From: Arthrobacter sp. S39
GTDB taxonomy: Bacteria; Actinomycetota; Actinomycetes; Actinomycetales; Micrococcaceae
Assembly: GCF_004320525.1 (NCBI RefSeq)
Contig: NZ_SIHX01000001.1
Coordinates: 62,001 to 126,000, forward strand
Direction: 5' to 3'
Length of the DNA: 64,000 bases
A program made the translations under genes and the position numbers. Each line of letters starts with the position of its first letter. Within the stretch, counting starts at the first letter, position 1. Positions 16,078 through 24,264 of the stretch are shown here, in pieces. Under the pieces are notes generated by a model. It was not told where the DNA came from and searched no databases. It saw only the letters and a list, made by a program, of their open reading frames with translations.

Positions 16078-17229
16078 ATGACTAGTTCCAAGCCCGGGAT
16101 GACCCGGATCGTGGCCGGTGAAAGCGCGGTGCCCAAGCACAAGCGTGCCATTGAGGCTGCGCTGGCCATCGGGCTGGTCCTGCTGATCGCCGTTGGCGCC
16201 GTGGTGGCGTCCAGCGTTTCGCGTAACACTGAGGCCCAGGCCGCCACGCCGTCGCCCACCCCCGCTGAAGAACTGAAGCTTGGCTACTTCGGCAACATCA
16301 CCCACGCAGCAGCCCTGGTGGGCATCAACCAGGGCTTCCTCGCCAAGGAACTGGGCAGCACCAAGCTCAGCACCGCAACGTTTAACGCCGGGCCGGCCGC
16401 CATCGAGGCCCTCAACGCGGGCGCCATCGACGCCGCCTACATCGGCCCCAACCCGGCCATTAACTCCTTCGTCAAGAGCGGCGGGGAATCGGTGAGCGTC
16501 ATCGCAGGCGCTGCCGCCGGCGGTGCCCAGCTGGTGGTCCGGCCGGACATCAATTCCGCCGCGGACCTCAAGGGCAAGACACTCGCCACGCCCCAGCTCG
16601 GCGGCACCCAGGACGTCGCGCTGCGCGCCTGGCTGGGCTCGCAGGGCTACGACACCAACGTGGACGGCAGCGGCGACGTCGCCATCAACCCCACGGACAA
16701 CGCCCAGACGCTGAAGCTCTTCCAGGACGGAAAGCTCGACGGCGCGTGGTTGCCGGAGCCGTGGGCCTCGCGTTTGGTGCTCCAGGCCGGAGCCAAGGTC
16801 CTGGTGGACGAAAAGGACCTGTGGGACGGTTCAGCGTCCGGCAAGCCGGGGGAATTCCCCACCACCATCCTGATCGTCAACAAGACCTTCGCCGCGGAGC
16901 ACCCGGACACGGTCAAGGCCCTCCTCCGCGGCCACGCCAAGTCCGTGGCCTGGCTCAATGACACCCCCTCCGCGGAAAAAGCGGCCGTCATCAACGCCGC
17001 GCTGCAGGAATCCGCCGGCGCAGCCCTCCCGGCGGACGTCATCGACCGGTCACTGAAGAACATCATTTTCACCGTGGACCCGCTTGCCGGGACCTATCCC
17101 AAGCTGCTCAAGGACGGGGTGGAGGCCGGCACCACCAAACAGGCCGACATCAACGGCCTGTTCGACCTCCGGGCCCTGAACGAAGTCACCGGAAAGTCCA
17201 TCTCCGCGGCCAACCTCGGCCAGGACTGA
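16078..17229 (+). CDS. SsuA/TauA-type ABC transporter substrate-binding protein
   Basis: 383 residues from ATG at 16078. The N-terminus has a long basic stretch, then one hydrophobic segment (AIEAALAIGLVLLIAVGAVVASS), so it is either a signal peptide without lipobox or a membrane anchor. The mature part is the aliphatic-sulfonate/nitrate/taurine binding fold: LKLGYFGNITHAAALVGINQGFLAKEL, GPAAIEALNAGAIDAAYIGPNPAINSF and DLKGKTLATPQLGGTQDVALRAWL. It heads an operon with an ATPase and a permease. The shared promoter boxes with sir and siroheme genes favour a sulfur compound, such as a sulfonate; the exact ligand is unknown. Confidence 0.88.
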   Translation: MTSSKPGMTRIVAGESAVPKHKRAIEAALAIGLVLLIAVGAVVASSVSRNTEAQAATPSPTPAEELKLGYFGNITHAAALVGINQGFLAKELGSTKLSTATFNAGPAAIEALNAGAIDAAYIGPNPAINSFVKSGGESVSVIAGAAAGGAQLVVRPDINSAADLKGKTLATPQLGGTQDVALRAWLGSQGYDTNVDGSGDVAINPTDNAQTLKLFQDGKLDGAWLPEPWASRLVLQAGAKVLVDEKDLWDGSASGKPGEFPTTILIVNKTFAAEHPDTVKALLRGHAKSVAWLNDTPSAEKAAVINAALQESAGAALPADVIDRSLKNIIFTVDPLAGTYPKLLKDGVEAGTTKQADINGLFDLRALNEVTGKSISAANLGQD

Positions 17230-17244
17230 CCACCAAGCACTGCA

Positions 17245-17278
17245 TCACCCAGCAACCGCACCACCCAGCAACCGCACT
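17245..17278 (+). repeat. Short tandem repeat between transporter genes
   Basis: The word CACCCAGCAACCGCA occurs twice in a row in the 69-nt spacer before the ATPase gene. It looks like a small local duplication with no evident function. Confidence 0.55.
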
Positions 17279-17298
17279 ACCAACGTAAGGACGGGACC

Positions 17299-18024
17299 AT
17301 GCCAGTCGTACTGGAAAACCTGGGCAAGCGCTTCGGCGACGGCGCCCCGGTGCTGGACGACGTCAACGCCACCATCGCGTCGGGCGAGTTCGTCGCCCTC
17401 CTCGGTGCCTCCGGCTGCGGCAAATCCACCCTGCTGAACATCATGGCGGGACTGGAGGCCCCGACGTCGGGCGCCCTGGAAGTGCCCAGCGACGGCGCCG
17501 CGTTTATGTTCCAGGACGCCGCCCTGTTCCCCTGGCTCACAGCGCGGGAGAACATCGAACTGGCGCTGCAGCTGCGCGGCGTGGGCAAGGCCGAGCGCCG
17601 CGCCAAGGCCAACGAGCTGCTGGAGCTGGTGCACCTGGGCGGAGCCGGGGACAAGCGCCCGCACGAGCTCTCCGGCGGCATGCGCCAGCGTGTTTCACTG
17701 GCGCGTTCCCTCGCCCAGGACCGGCAGCTGCTGCTGATGGACGAGCCGTTCGCGGCCCTGGACGCCATCACCCGGGACCTCCTGCATGATGAGCTGGAAC
17801 GCATCTGGAAAGAGACCGGGCGGACCATCGTTTTTGTCACCCACAACGTCCGCGAGGCCGTACGGCTGGGCCAGCGCGTGCTGCTGCTGTCGTCCCGCCC
17901 GGGCCGTGTGGTCGAAGAGTGGGCCGTCACCGAGGAACACCGAACCGACGCCGGCCTGGCCGGACAGCTGACCGGGGTCATCACCGCCCGGCTCCGGGAG
18001 GAGATTCGCCGCCATGCCAAATAA
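17299..18024 (+). CDS. SsuB/TauB-type ABC transporter ATPase
   Basis: 241 residues. Walker A GASGCGKST (near 37), Q-loop FMFQDAALFPWLT, signature LSGGMRQRVSLARSLAQD and Walker B LLLMDEPFAALD are all intact. It should power the importer with the binding protein upstream and the permease at 18014, whose start overlaps its end by 11 nt. A GTAAGGA at 17285-17291 is a good ribosome-binding site for the ATG at 17299. Confidence 0.92.
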   Translation: MPVVLENLGKRFGDGAPVLDDVNATIASGEFVALLGASGCGKSTLLNIMAGLEAPTSGALEVPSDGAAFMFQDAALFPWLTARENIELALQLRGVGKAERRAKANELLELVHLGGAGDKRPHELSGGMRQRVSLARSLAQDRQLLLMDEPFAALDAITRDLLHDELERIWKETGRTIVFVTHNVREAVRLGQRVLLLSSRPGRVVEEWAVTEEHRTDAGLAGQLTGVITARLREEIRRHAK

Positions 18025-19045
18025 CCCCACACCCGTCGCCGCCTCCGCGCCCGATGCCGCCCCCGCCCCTTCGCCGGACCGCTTTCGTCCTGCGGACGAA
18101 GCGGCCGGCTTCGACAGGCCCGATGCCACTCCCAGGGCGGCATCGGGCGCTCCGTCCGTCCACGCCGCGCTGACCCGGACCTCCACCGGGCACGAGGACC
18201 TTCGCCAGCTGGAAGCCGGCCTCGACTCCCTGCAGTCCGACGCCGTCCGCAAGGCCCGCATCGACTGGAGCCGCATCCTGCTGCCGATTGCAGCCCTGGT
18301 GGTCCTGGTCCTGATCTGGCAGTTCTACGTCTCCCTTGGCGTGAAACGCCGCGACCTGGTGCCCGGCCCGCTCGACGTGCTGGGCCAGGTCGGAGTCCTG
18401 TGGGGCGAGGGCAAGCTCCAGGAAGCAGTGTGGACTTCGCTGCAGCGCGGGCTGGTCGGGTTCCTGATCAGCGTCGCCATTGCCACCCCCGTGGGGCTGC
18501 TGCTGGCCCAGGTGGCTCCGCTGCGCCGTGCCTTCGGGCCGCTGATTTCCGGCCTGCAAGTGCTGCCTTCCGTGGCCTGGGTTCCGGCTGCGATTATCTG
18601 GTTCGGCCTCACCGACGCCACCGTCTACTTTGTGGTGTTTATGGGCGCCATACCGTCCATCATCAACGGCCTCATCTCCGGCGTGGACCAGATCCCGCCG
18701 CAGTACCGCCGGGTGGGTACCGTCCTGGGCGCGAACCGCTTCCAGATGGCCGTCCAGATCATCCTTCCCGCGGCCCTTCCCGGCTACCTGGGCGGCCTGA
18801 AGCAGGGCTGGGCGTTCTCGTGGCGCTCCCTCATGGCGGCGGAAATCATCGCCGTGGGCGGCACCATCGGCTTCGGCCTCGGCTCGCTGCTGGACCAGGG
18901 CCGCGTCCTGTCCGACATGACCGTGGTGATGGCGGCCATCCTGCTGATCCTCGGAGTCGGCATCCTGATCGAGCTGCTGGTCTTCGCGCCGATCGAGAAG
19001 CGCCTGCTCCGCAGCCGCGGCCTCCTGTCCGGAAGCACCCGCTAA
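18014..19045 (+). CDS. SsuC/TauC-type ABC transporter permease
   Basis: 343 residues from ATG at 18014. The first ~85 residues are a hydrophilic Ala/Pro-rich extension. It includes a hairpin in the DNA (CCCGATGCC / GGCATCGGG, 18119-18147) and a truncated repeat-like TTCGACAGG. About six membrane segments follow, with the BPD-type EAA loop GTVLGANRFQMAVQIILPAALPGYLGGLKQGWAFSWRSLMAAEI near 235. It completes the sulfonate-type importer. The N-terminal extension is unusual for the family and may be repeat-derived. Confidence 0.9.
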   Translation: MPNNPTPVAASAPDAAPAPSPDRFRPADEAAGFDRPDATPRAASGAPSVHAALTRTSTGHEDLRQLEAGLDSLQSDAVRKARIDWSRILLPIAALVVLVLIWQFYVSLGVKRRDLVPGPLDVLGQVGVLWGEGKLQEAVWTSLQRGLVGFLISVAIATPVGLLLAQVAPLRRAFGPLISGLQVLPSVAWVPAAIIWFGLTDATVYFVVFMGAIPSIINGLISGVDQIPPQYRRVGTVLGANRFQMAVQIILPAALPGYLGGLKQGWAFSWRSLMAAEIIAVGGTIGFGLGSLLDQGRVLSDMTVVMAAILLILGVGILIELLVFAPIEKRLLRSRGLLSGSTR

Positions 19046-19066
19046 CCCGGCCCGACCCAAACGTCA

Positions 19067-19111
19067 CAGCAGAGCCCGACGGTGAGTCCCGCCGTCGGGC
19101 TCTGCTGTTTG
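19067..19111 (+). terminator. Terminator after the ssu-like operon
   Basis: 16-bp perfect stem CAGCAGAGCCCGACGG / CCGTCGGGCTCTGCTG with TTTGTT following. Confidence 0.92.
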
Positions 19112-19144
19112 TTGGCGACTTTGTTGGCGCGACCCGCCCCGAAC

Positions 19145-19214
19145 TGGGGCACATTGACACGGACACGCCGTTGCCAAAGATGATCTGCCCCTAAATCCCG
19201 GCCAATGTGCCCCA
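19145..19214 (-). repeat. Palindromic element family A, copy 3
   Basis: TGGGGCACATT / AATGTGCCCCA arms enclose GACACGGACACGCCG, the reverse complement of the interior of the copies at 6601 and 7606. Confidence 0.8.
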
Positions 19215-19249
19215 CGACGGCGTGGCATCGCGTCTGGCAGACTGGCGCC

Positions 19250-19987
19250 ATGGCCCCCGGATCTCCAGCGCATCCCACCGCCGCCGCGTTCTTGGCCCGG
19301 CTGCAGGAATTGCAGTCCGACGACGAACAGCGGAAGTACCAGCGCTACTTCAAGACGGGTCCGGGAGACTACGCCGAAGGCGACTTCTTCCTGGGCGTTC
19401 GGATGGGGCAGGTCTTCGATCTCGGCAAGGAATTCGTGGCCATGGAGCTGCCGCAGATCGAGGCCCTCCTGGACGTGGACATCCACGAGGCGCGGGCCGG
19501 GGCAGTCAAAATCATGGCCCTCCAGGCCGCCGGCAAAAAGGCCAGCGATGACCTCCGCAGGGATCTGTACGGGCTCTACCTGCGCCGCCACGACCGGATC
19601 AACAACTGGGACCTCGTGGACCTGGGGGCCGGACGCGTTGTGGGCGGGTGGCTCGTCGACAAGCCCCGCGAGGTCCTGTACACAATGGCCCGCTCAGCAA
19701 ACCTGTGGGAGCGGCGGACGGCCATCGTCGCCACGTCCTGGTTCCTTCGGACCGGCGACGTAAAAGACACGTTCGCCATCGCCGAGCTGCTCCTCGACGA
19801 GACGGAGGACCTGATCCACAAGGCCACCGGCGGCTGGCTCCGCGACGCCGGCCGCAGCGACCGGCCCCGCCTCCTGGAATTCCTGGACGCGCACGCGGCC
19901 TCGATGCCGCGGACGGCGTTGCGCTACGCGATCGAGCACCTGGACAAGCCGGACCGGGACCACTACCTGCGGCTGAAGAACGCCTAG
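19250..19987 (+). CDS. AlkD-like DNA alkylation repair protein
   Basis: 245 residues from ATG at 19250. The sequence follows the HEAT-like AlkD pattern: FKTGPGDYAEGDFFLGVRMGQV near 38, then paired helices with NNWDLVDLGAGRVVG near 121, the conserved NWDLVD block, and LWERRTAIVATSWFLRTGD near 152. AlkD glycosylases remove positively charged alkylated purines, N3- or N7-alkyl. The stop codon overlaps that of the convergent cupin gene by 4 nt (shared CTAG). Family firm; lesion specificity not known. Confidence 0.9.
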   Translation: MAPGSPAHPTAAAFLARLQELQSDDEQRKYQRYFKTGPGDYAEGDFFLGVRMGQVFDLGKEFVAMELPQIEALLDVDIHEARAGAVKIMALQAAGKKASDDLRRDLYGLYLRRHDRINNWDLVDLGAGRVVGGWLVDKPREVLYTMARSANLWERRTAIVATSWFLRTGDVKDTFAIAELLLDETEDLIHKATGGWLRDAGRSDRPRLLEFLDAHAASMPRTALRYAIEHLDKPDRDHYLRLKNA

Positions 19988-20478
19988 CCTTCCGGGAACG
20001 GCGGCGGACCCAGGAGCTCGATGCCGCCATTGAGCCGGCCGGATTCGCGGATGCGGCCGAAGTCAACGAGACCTGAAGCCTCACCGGCCGCGAGCGGTTC
20101 ACTGGCGCCGAAGTAGAACGCCTGGGCACCGCCGGGGGTGTGCAGGCACAGGACGCGGGTGCCCTCCTGCGTGACCTTGAACGCGTGCGGGACGCCTCTC
20201 GGGGCGATGGTCACCCCGCCGGCGGCGACCCGGTGCTCGGTGCCGTCCATGTTCATCAGGATCTCGCCGGAGAGGATGTACATCGTCTCGTCGGAGTCCG
20301 GGTGGGTGTGCAGGGGAGTGACCTTGTTGATTTCCATCTCGTCTTCGAACAGGAGGAACGCCCCGGCGGTGTCCTCCTCCGTGGCCTTCCAGGTCTGCAC
20401 GCCTCCGCCGAAGAACCAGCGCCTGGCCCCTTCGCCGGGCTGCCGGACAATTGCGGATGCTGAATTCTTTGTCTCCAT
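19984..20478 (-). CDS. Cupin-domain protein
   Basis: 164 residues from ATG at 20478 (METKNSASAIVRQPGEGARRW), which has GAGG 8 nt upstream. A longer in-frame start at 20523 would translate the TetR operator, so it is rejected. The conserved beta-barrel shows the cupin metal motif TPLHTHPDSDETMYILSGE (two His, one Glu) and a second motif GVPHAFKV with a further His. Probably a metal-dependent small-molecule enzyme or binding protein. It is divergent from, and likely repressed by, the TetR protein at 20541. Substrate unknown. Confidence 0.88.
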   Translation of the reverse strand: METKNSASAIVRQPGEGARRWFFGGGVQTWKATEEDTAGAFLLFEDEMEINKVTPLHTHPDSDETMYILSGEILMNMDGTEHRVAAGGVTIAPRGVPHAFKVTQEGTRVLCLHTPGGAQAFYFGASEPLAAGEASGLVDFGRIRESGRLNGGIELLGPPPFPEG

Positions 20479-20503
20479 GGTGGCCGCCTCGACGCTGATG
20501 GGC

Positions 20504-20525
20504 TTATGGGACTCATGTCCCATAA
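20504..20525. promoter_or_regulatory. TetR operator between cupin and tetR genes
   Basis: A perfect 9-bp inverted repeat TTATGGGAC-tcat-GTCCCATAA sits 16 nt before the tetR start and 26 nt before the cupin start. A classical position for mutual repression by the adjacent TetR regulator. Confidence 0.8.
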
Positions 20526-20540
20526 CAAGACTGGAGTACC

Positions 20541-21167
20541 ATGAAGTGCATGTCAAGACCCTACGCAGACGTCGGCCGCACGGGCCAGAAACGCCGCACC
20601 CTTGATGCCCTGGTCGCAGCGGCGCGCCAGCTTGTTGCTGATGGCGCCACGCCCACGGTGGACGAGGCCGCGCTCGTCGCCGGCGTCGCCCGCAGCACGG
20701 CCTACCGGTACTTCCCGGGGCAGCGTGAGCTGCTGGCTGCCGCCCATCCGGAAACTGCCCGGACGACGATGCTCCCGGAAAATCCGCCGGCCGACGTCGC
20801 CGGGCGCCTGGACGCCGTCGTGGTTGAGTTCACCCGGATGATCCTCGAAACGGAAGCGCAGCAGCGGACCATGCTGAGGCTGTCCCTCGAACAGACCACT
20901 GAGCAGCAAAAAGGCCTGCCCCTGCGGCAGGGCCGGGCGATCGCCTGGATCACTGAGGCTCTCTCCCCGCTCCAGGAAACGATGGCGGAGAAGGATATTC
21001 ACCGGCTGGTCCTGGCGATCCGCAGTGCCACCGGCATTGAGTCCCTGGTCTGGCTCACGGATGTCGGCGGCCTGAGCCGGGACGACGCCGTCGCCTCCCA
21101 GCGGTGGACGGCGGCCGCCCTGCTCAACCAGGCCCTCTCGCGCGGGCTGCCGGGTGCCGCGCACTAA
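20541..21167 (+). CDS. TetR-family transcriptional regulator
   Basis: 208 residues from ATG at 20541 (GGAG 4 nt upstream; ATG at 20550 possible). The N-terminal helix-turn-helix is seen in TLDALVAAARQLVADGATPTVDEAALVAGVARSTAYRYFPGQRELLAAAHP. The C-terminal helical domain is the variable ligand pocket. The operator at 20504 and the divergent cupin gene define its probable target. Ligand unknown. Confidence 0.9.
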   Translation: MKCMSRPYADVGRTGQKRRTLDALVAAARQLVADGATPTVDEAALVAGVARSTAYRYFPGQRELLAAAHPETARTTMLPENPPADVAGRLDAVVVEFTRMILETEAQQRTMLRLSLEQTTEQQKGLPLRQGRAIAWITEALSPLQETMAEKDIHRLVLAIRSATGIESLVWLTDVGGLSRDDAVASQRWTAAALLNQALSRGLPGAAH

Positions 21168-21180
21168 CCCCGCAGCCGCC

Positions 21181-21258
21181 GTCGTGGGGCACTTCGACAC
21201 GGACACGCCGCCAATTGAGCCCCCGCCGGCCCTCATCGTCGCCAATCTGCCCCACGAC
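21181..21258 (-). repeat. Palindromic element family A, copy 4 (78 bp)
   Basis: GTCGTGGGGCA / TGCCCCACGAC arms and TTCGACACGGACACGCCG inside. Same length as the copy at 6601, opposite orientation. It lies directly before the sulfur-type promoter of the siroheme synthase gene. Confidence 0.83.
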
Positions 21259-21274
21259 GGCGGCCCGGCCGTAT

Positions 21275-21353
21275 GTGACGCAGCGTTACCTTACGTGAAC
21301 TGGTGTTTCCACTGCCGTTGTTGGTGAATGTGACGCGGCCCTACCGTTGATCC
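21275..21353 (+). promoter_or_regulatory. Sulfur-type promoter: 20-bp direct repeats, leaderless start (siroheme synthase)
   Basis: GTGAC-n5-GTTAC (21275-21289) and GTGAA-n5-GTTTC (21295-21309) repeat at 20-bp spacing. A -10 TACCGT (21342-21347) lies 12 nt before the ATG at 21354, with a -35-like TTGTTG (21318-21323). Third member of the set at 9685 and 16001. Confidence 0.68.
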
Positions 21354-22619
21354 ATGGCAATTCAGGATATTTACCCCACAGCACTGCGGCTGCTCGGCCG
21401 CCCCGTGCTGGTGGTGGGCGGCGGCCCCGTGGCTGCCCGCCGCGCCAAGGGGCTGCTCGACGCCGGTGCCCGGGTCACCGTCGTGGCTCCCGTTGCCTCC
21501 GCCGCGCTCCAGGAACTGGCCGACGCCGGCCTCCTCACCTGGGAGCCGCGCACCTACGTCGGCACCGACGTCGACGGCGTCTGGTTCGTCCAGACCGCCA
21601 CCGGCGATCCCGCCGTGGACACCCAGGTTGCGGCCGACGCCGAGGCGCAGCGCATCTGGTGCGTCAACGCCTCCGACCACGAAGCCTCCGCCGCGTGGAC
21701 TCCCGCCGTCGCCGTGGTGGACGACGTGCAGATCGCCGTGAACGCCGGGGGAGACCCGCGCCGCGCCATGGCCCTGCGCGACGCCGTCGCCACCGCACTG
21801 GAAACGGGCGACCTCCCGCTGCGCCGCCGTCGTGCATCTGCCGGCTCCGTGGCCCTCGTGGGCGGCGGACCCGGCGATACCGGCCTCATCACCGTCCGCG
21901 GACGCAGGCTCCTCGGCCAGGCCGACGTCGTGGTGGCTGACCGCCTTGGCCCGCGCGAACTGCTCAACGAACTTGCCCCCGACGTCCGCGTCATCGAGGT
22001 GGGCAAGACCCCCGGCCACCATCCCGTGCCGCAGGCCGAGATCAACCGCATCCTCGTCGAAGAAGCCCTCGCCGGGCACCGTGTGGTCCGACTCAAAGGC
22101 GGCGACCCGTACGTCCTGGGCCGCGGCGGCGAGGAAGCCGAGTACTGCCGGCAGCACGGCGTCGAGGTGGAAGTGGTCTCCGGCGTCACGTCCGCGATCT
22201 CCGTTCCCGCCGCCGCCGGCATTCCCGTGACACACCGCGGCCTGGCCAAGGGCTTCAGCGTGGTCACCGGGCATGAGGAACTTTCCGAGGTCCCGGCCCG
22301 CGCAGACCACACCGTCGTCCTGCTGATGGGCGTCGCCGCGCTCCGCGATTCCGCCGCCGCCCTCCACCAGGCCGGTTTGCCTCTGGACACTCCAGTTGGC
22401 ATCGTTGAGAACGGCTATCTGCCGAATCAGCGCGTGACCATCGGCACGCTCGGTTCCATCGCCGACCAGGCGGACGCCGCCGGCGTCGCAAATCCCGCCG
22501 TGATTGTGATCGGTGACGTGGTGCGCGTGAGCCCCTTCGCGCCGTCGCACTTCAAGACCGCCGACTACAGCACCACCAGCCCGAACAAGCCCCGTACCAC
22601 CCGAGTTCTAACCCCCTGA
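21354..22619 (+). CDS. cysG: Siroheme synthase: uroporphyrinogen-III C-methyltransferase with precorrin-2 dehydrogenase domain
   Basis: 421 residues in two domains. Residues 1-155 form an NAD-binding dehydrogenase/ferrochelatase-like part with the dinucleotide motif VVGGGPVAARRAKGLLDAGA (near 20). Residues ~163-405 form the SAM-dependent methyltransferase with VALVGGGPGDTGLITVRG, ADVVVADRLGP, RLKGGDPYVLGRGGEEAEYC and SGVTSAISVPAAAGIPVTHRG. It turns uroporphyrinogen III into sirohydrochlorin; the separate CbiX-like gene at 8884 probably adds iron. It is expressed from a promoter of the same design as the sir operon. Confidence 0.93.
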   Translation: MAIQDIYPTALRLLGRPVLVVGGGPVAARRAKGLLDAGARVTVVAPVASAALQELADAGLLTWEPRTYVGTDVDGVWFVQTATGDPAVDTQVAADAEAQRIWCVNASDHEASAAWTPAVAVVDDVQIAVNAGGDPRRAMALRDAVATALETGDLPLRRRRASAGSVALVGGGPGDTGLITVRGRRLLGQADVVVADRLGPRELLNELAPDVRVIEVGKTPGHHPVPQAEINRILVEEALAGHRVVRLKGGDPYVLGRGGEEAEYCRQHGVEVEVVSGVTSAISVPAAAGIPVTHRGLAKGFSVVTGHEELSEVPARADHTVVLLMGVAALRDSAAALHQAGLPLDTPVGIVENGYLPNQRVTIGTLGSIADQADAAGVANPAVIVIGDVVRVSPFAPSHFKTADYSTTSPNKPRTTRVLTP

Positions 22620-22629
22620 AACCCATCGA

Positions 22630-22679
22630 TTGCTCCGCAACCGCCCTTATGAGGCCTCAAAAGGGCCATTACGGAGCAA
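22630..22679. repeat. 50-bp palindrome (family D)
   Basis: TTGCTCCG / CGGAGCAA outer arms continue inwards through CGCCCTTaTGAGG / CCTCAaAAGGGC. It lies between the siroheme synthase and ferredoxin reductase genes and has no T-run, so it may be a transcript-processing or REP-like element. Confidence 0.7.
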
Positions 22680-22706
22680 CCGATGCAGAAGAAAAGGAAC
22701 ACAGCC

Positions 22707-24173
22707 GTGTCAACCAGCACCACCGTAGGATCTGCCGAGCGTCCGCTGCGCGTTGCCGTTGTGGGCTCCGGCCCGGCCGGCGTCTACGCCGCGGACATCC
22801 TCACTAAGAGCGAAGCCGTCAAGAGCGGCGAGCTGACCGTGAGCATCGACCTCTTTGACCGCTACCCGGCACCCTACGGCCTGATCCGCTATGGCGTCGC
22901 CCCGGACCACCCGCGCATCAAGGGCATCGTCAACGCCCTGCACAAGGTCCTGGACCGCGGAGACATCCGCTTCTTCGGCAACGTGGACTATGGCACGGAC
23001 CTCTCCATCGAGGACCTCCGCACCCACTATGACGCCGTCATCTTCGCCACCGGCGCCATCAAGGACGCGGACCTGAACATCCCGGGCATTGAGCTGGACG
23101 GCTCCTACGGCGGCGCGGACTTCGTCTCCTGGTACGACGGCCACCCGGACGTTTCGCGCGAATGGCCGCTGGACGCCAAGGAAATCGCCGTGATCGGCAA
23201 CGGCAACGTGGCACTGGACGTGGCCCGCGTCCTGTCCAAGCACGCCGATGACCTGCTGGTCTCCGAAATCCCGGACAACGTCTACGCCGGCCTGAAGGAC
23301 TCGCCCGTCACAGACGTCCACGTCTTCGGCCGCCGCGGCCCCGCCCAGGTCAAGTTCACCCCGCTGGAGCTCCGCGAACTGTCCCACTCCAAGGACGTGG
23401 ACATCATCCTCTACGCCGAGGACTTCGAGTTCGACGAGGAATCGGACCGCCTGATCCAGAGCAACAACCAGGTCAAGACCATGGTGGGCACGCTCACCAA
23501 CTGGATCGCCGAGCAGCCCGAGGACCTTTCCGAGCTCACGGCTTCCCGCCGCCTGCACCTGCACTTCCTGCACAGCCCGGTGGAAATCTTCGACGACGCC
23601 GAAACCCCCGGCAAGGTTGCCGGCATGAAGTTCGAGCGCACCGAGCTGGACGGCACGGGCAACGCCCGCGGCACCGGCGAGTTCGTGGACTACCCGGTCC
23701 AGGCCGTGTACCGCGCCATCGGCTACTTCGGCTCGGCCCTGCCGGAGATCGAGTTCGACCACAAGAAGGGCGTTGTCCCGAACGACGGCGGACGCGTCCT
23801 GGATGCCGCCGGCACCCACGTGCCGGGCATCTACGCCACAGGCTGGATCAAGCGCGGACCGGTCGGCCTCATCGGCCACACCAAGGGCGACGCCCTGGAG
23901 ACCGTCACGTACCTGCTCGAAGACCGCGAAAACCTGCCGGTTGCCGCCGTTCCCGAGGCGGACGCCGTCGTCGAACTCCTGGACGCCCGCGGCGTGAAGT
24001 TCACCAGCTGGGAAGGTTGGCTTGCCCTGGACGCATACGAACTCGCCCTCGGCGCAGCCGCCACCGAGGCCGGCGGATCACACGGCGTGGAGGTCAAGCG
24101 TGAGCGCATCAAGGTGGTGCCGCGCGAGGACATGGTTGCCATCTCCCGCGATGGCGTAGCCGCCAACGTCTAA
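22707..24173 (+). CDS. fprA: FprA-type ferredoxin-NADP reductase
   Basis: 488 residues from GTG at 22707 with AAGGAA just upstream; an ATG at 22683 abuts the palindrome and is less likely. FAD motif RVAVVGSGPAGVYAADIL (near 14), the adrenodoxin-reductase signature FDRYPAPYGLIRYGVAPDHPRIKGI, and NADP motif IAVIGNGNVALDVARVL (near 160) with FGRRGPAQVKFT. C-terminal YATGWIKRGPVGLIGHTKGDA. It passes electrons from NADPH to ferredoxin. Next to the siroheme synthase gene, it plausibly feeds the sulfite reductase. A second paralogue lies at 38072. Confidence 0.93.
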   Translation: MSTSTTVGSAERPLRVAVVGSGPAGVYAADILTKSEAVKSGELTVSIDLFDRYPAPYGLIRYGVAPDHPRIKGIVNALHKVLDRGDIRFFGNVDYGTDLSIEDLRTHYDAVIFATGAIKDADLNIPGIELDGSYGGADFVSWYDGHPDVSREWPLDAKEIAVIGNGNVALDVARVLSKHADDLLVSEIPDNVYAGLKDSPVTDVHVFGRRGPAQVKFTPLELRELSHSKDVDIILYAEDFEFDEESDRLIQSNNQVKTMVGTLTNWIAEQPEDLSELTASRRLHLHFLHSPVEIFDDAETPGKVAGMKFERTELDGTGNARGTGEFVDYPVQAVYRAIGYFGSALPEIEFDHKKGVVPNDGGRVLDAAGTHVPGIYATGWIKRGPVGLIGHTKGDALETVTYLLEDRENLPVAAVPEADAVVELLDARGVKFTSWEGWLALDAYELALGAAATEAGGSHGVEVKRERIKVVPREDMVAISRDGVAANV

Positions 24174-24189
24174 GTCCGGACCAAGACAC

Positions 24190-24254
24190 GCAACGCGGGG
24201 TCACTTCCCGCCCGATAAACGGGGTTTATTGGGCGGGAAGTGACCCCGCGTTGC
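24190..24254. repeat. 65-bp palindromic element family B, copy 1
   Basis: Perfect 24-bp arms beginning GCAACGCGGGGTCACTT, with a 17-nt loop. It lies between convergent genes. Copies of exactly the same length lie at 31168 and 63398. Confidence 0.9.
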
Positions 24255-24264
24255 TGTTCCAGGG

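Noticed and set aside
9685..21309. The sulfur boxes as standard GlnR nitrogen boxes
   Set aside because: Typical GlnR sites use GTnAC-n6-GAAAC with 22-bp periodicity. Here it is GTTTC with 20-bp periodicity and the genes are sulfur genes. A GlnR-like family regulator remains possible.
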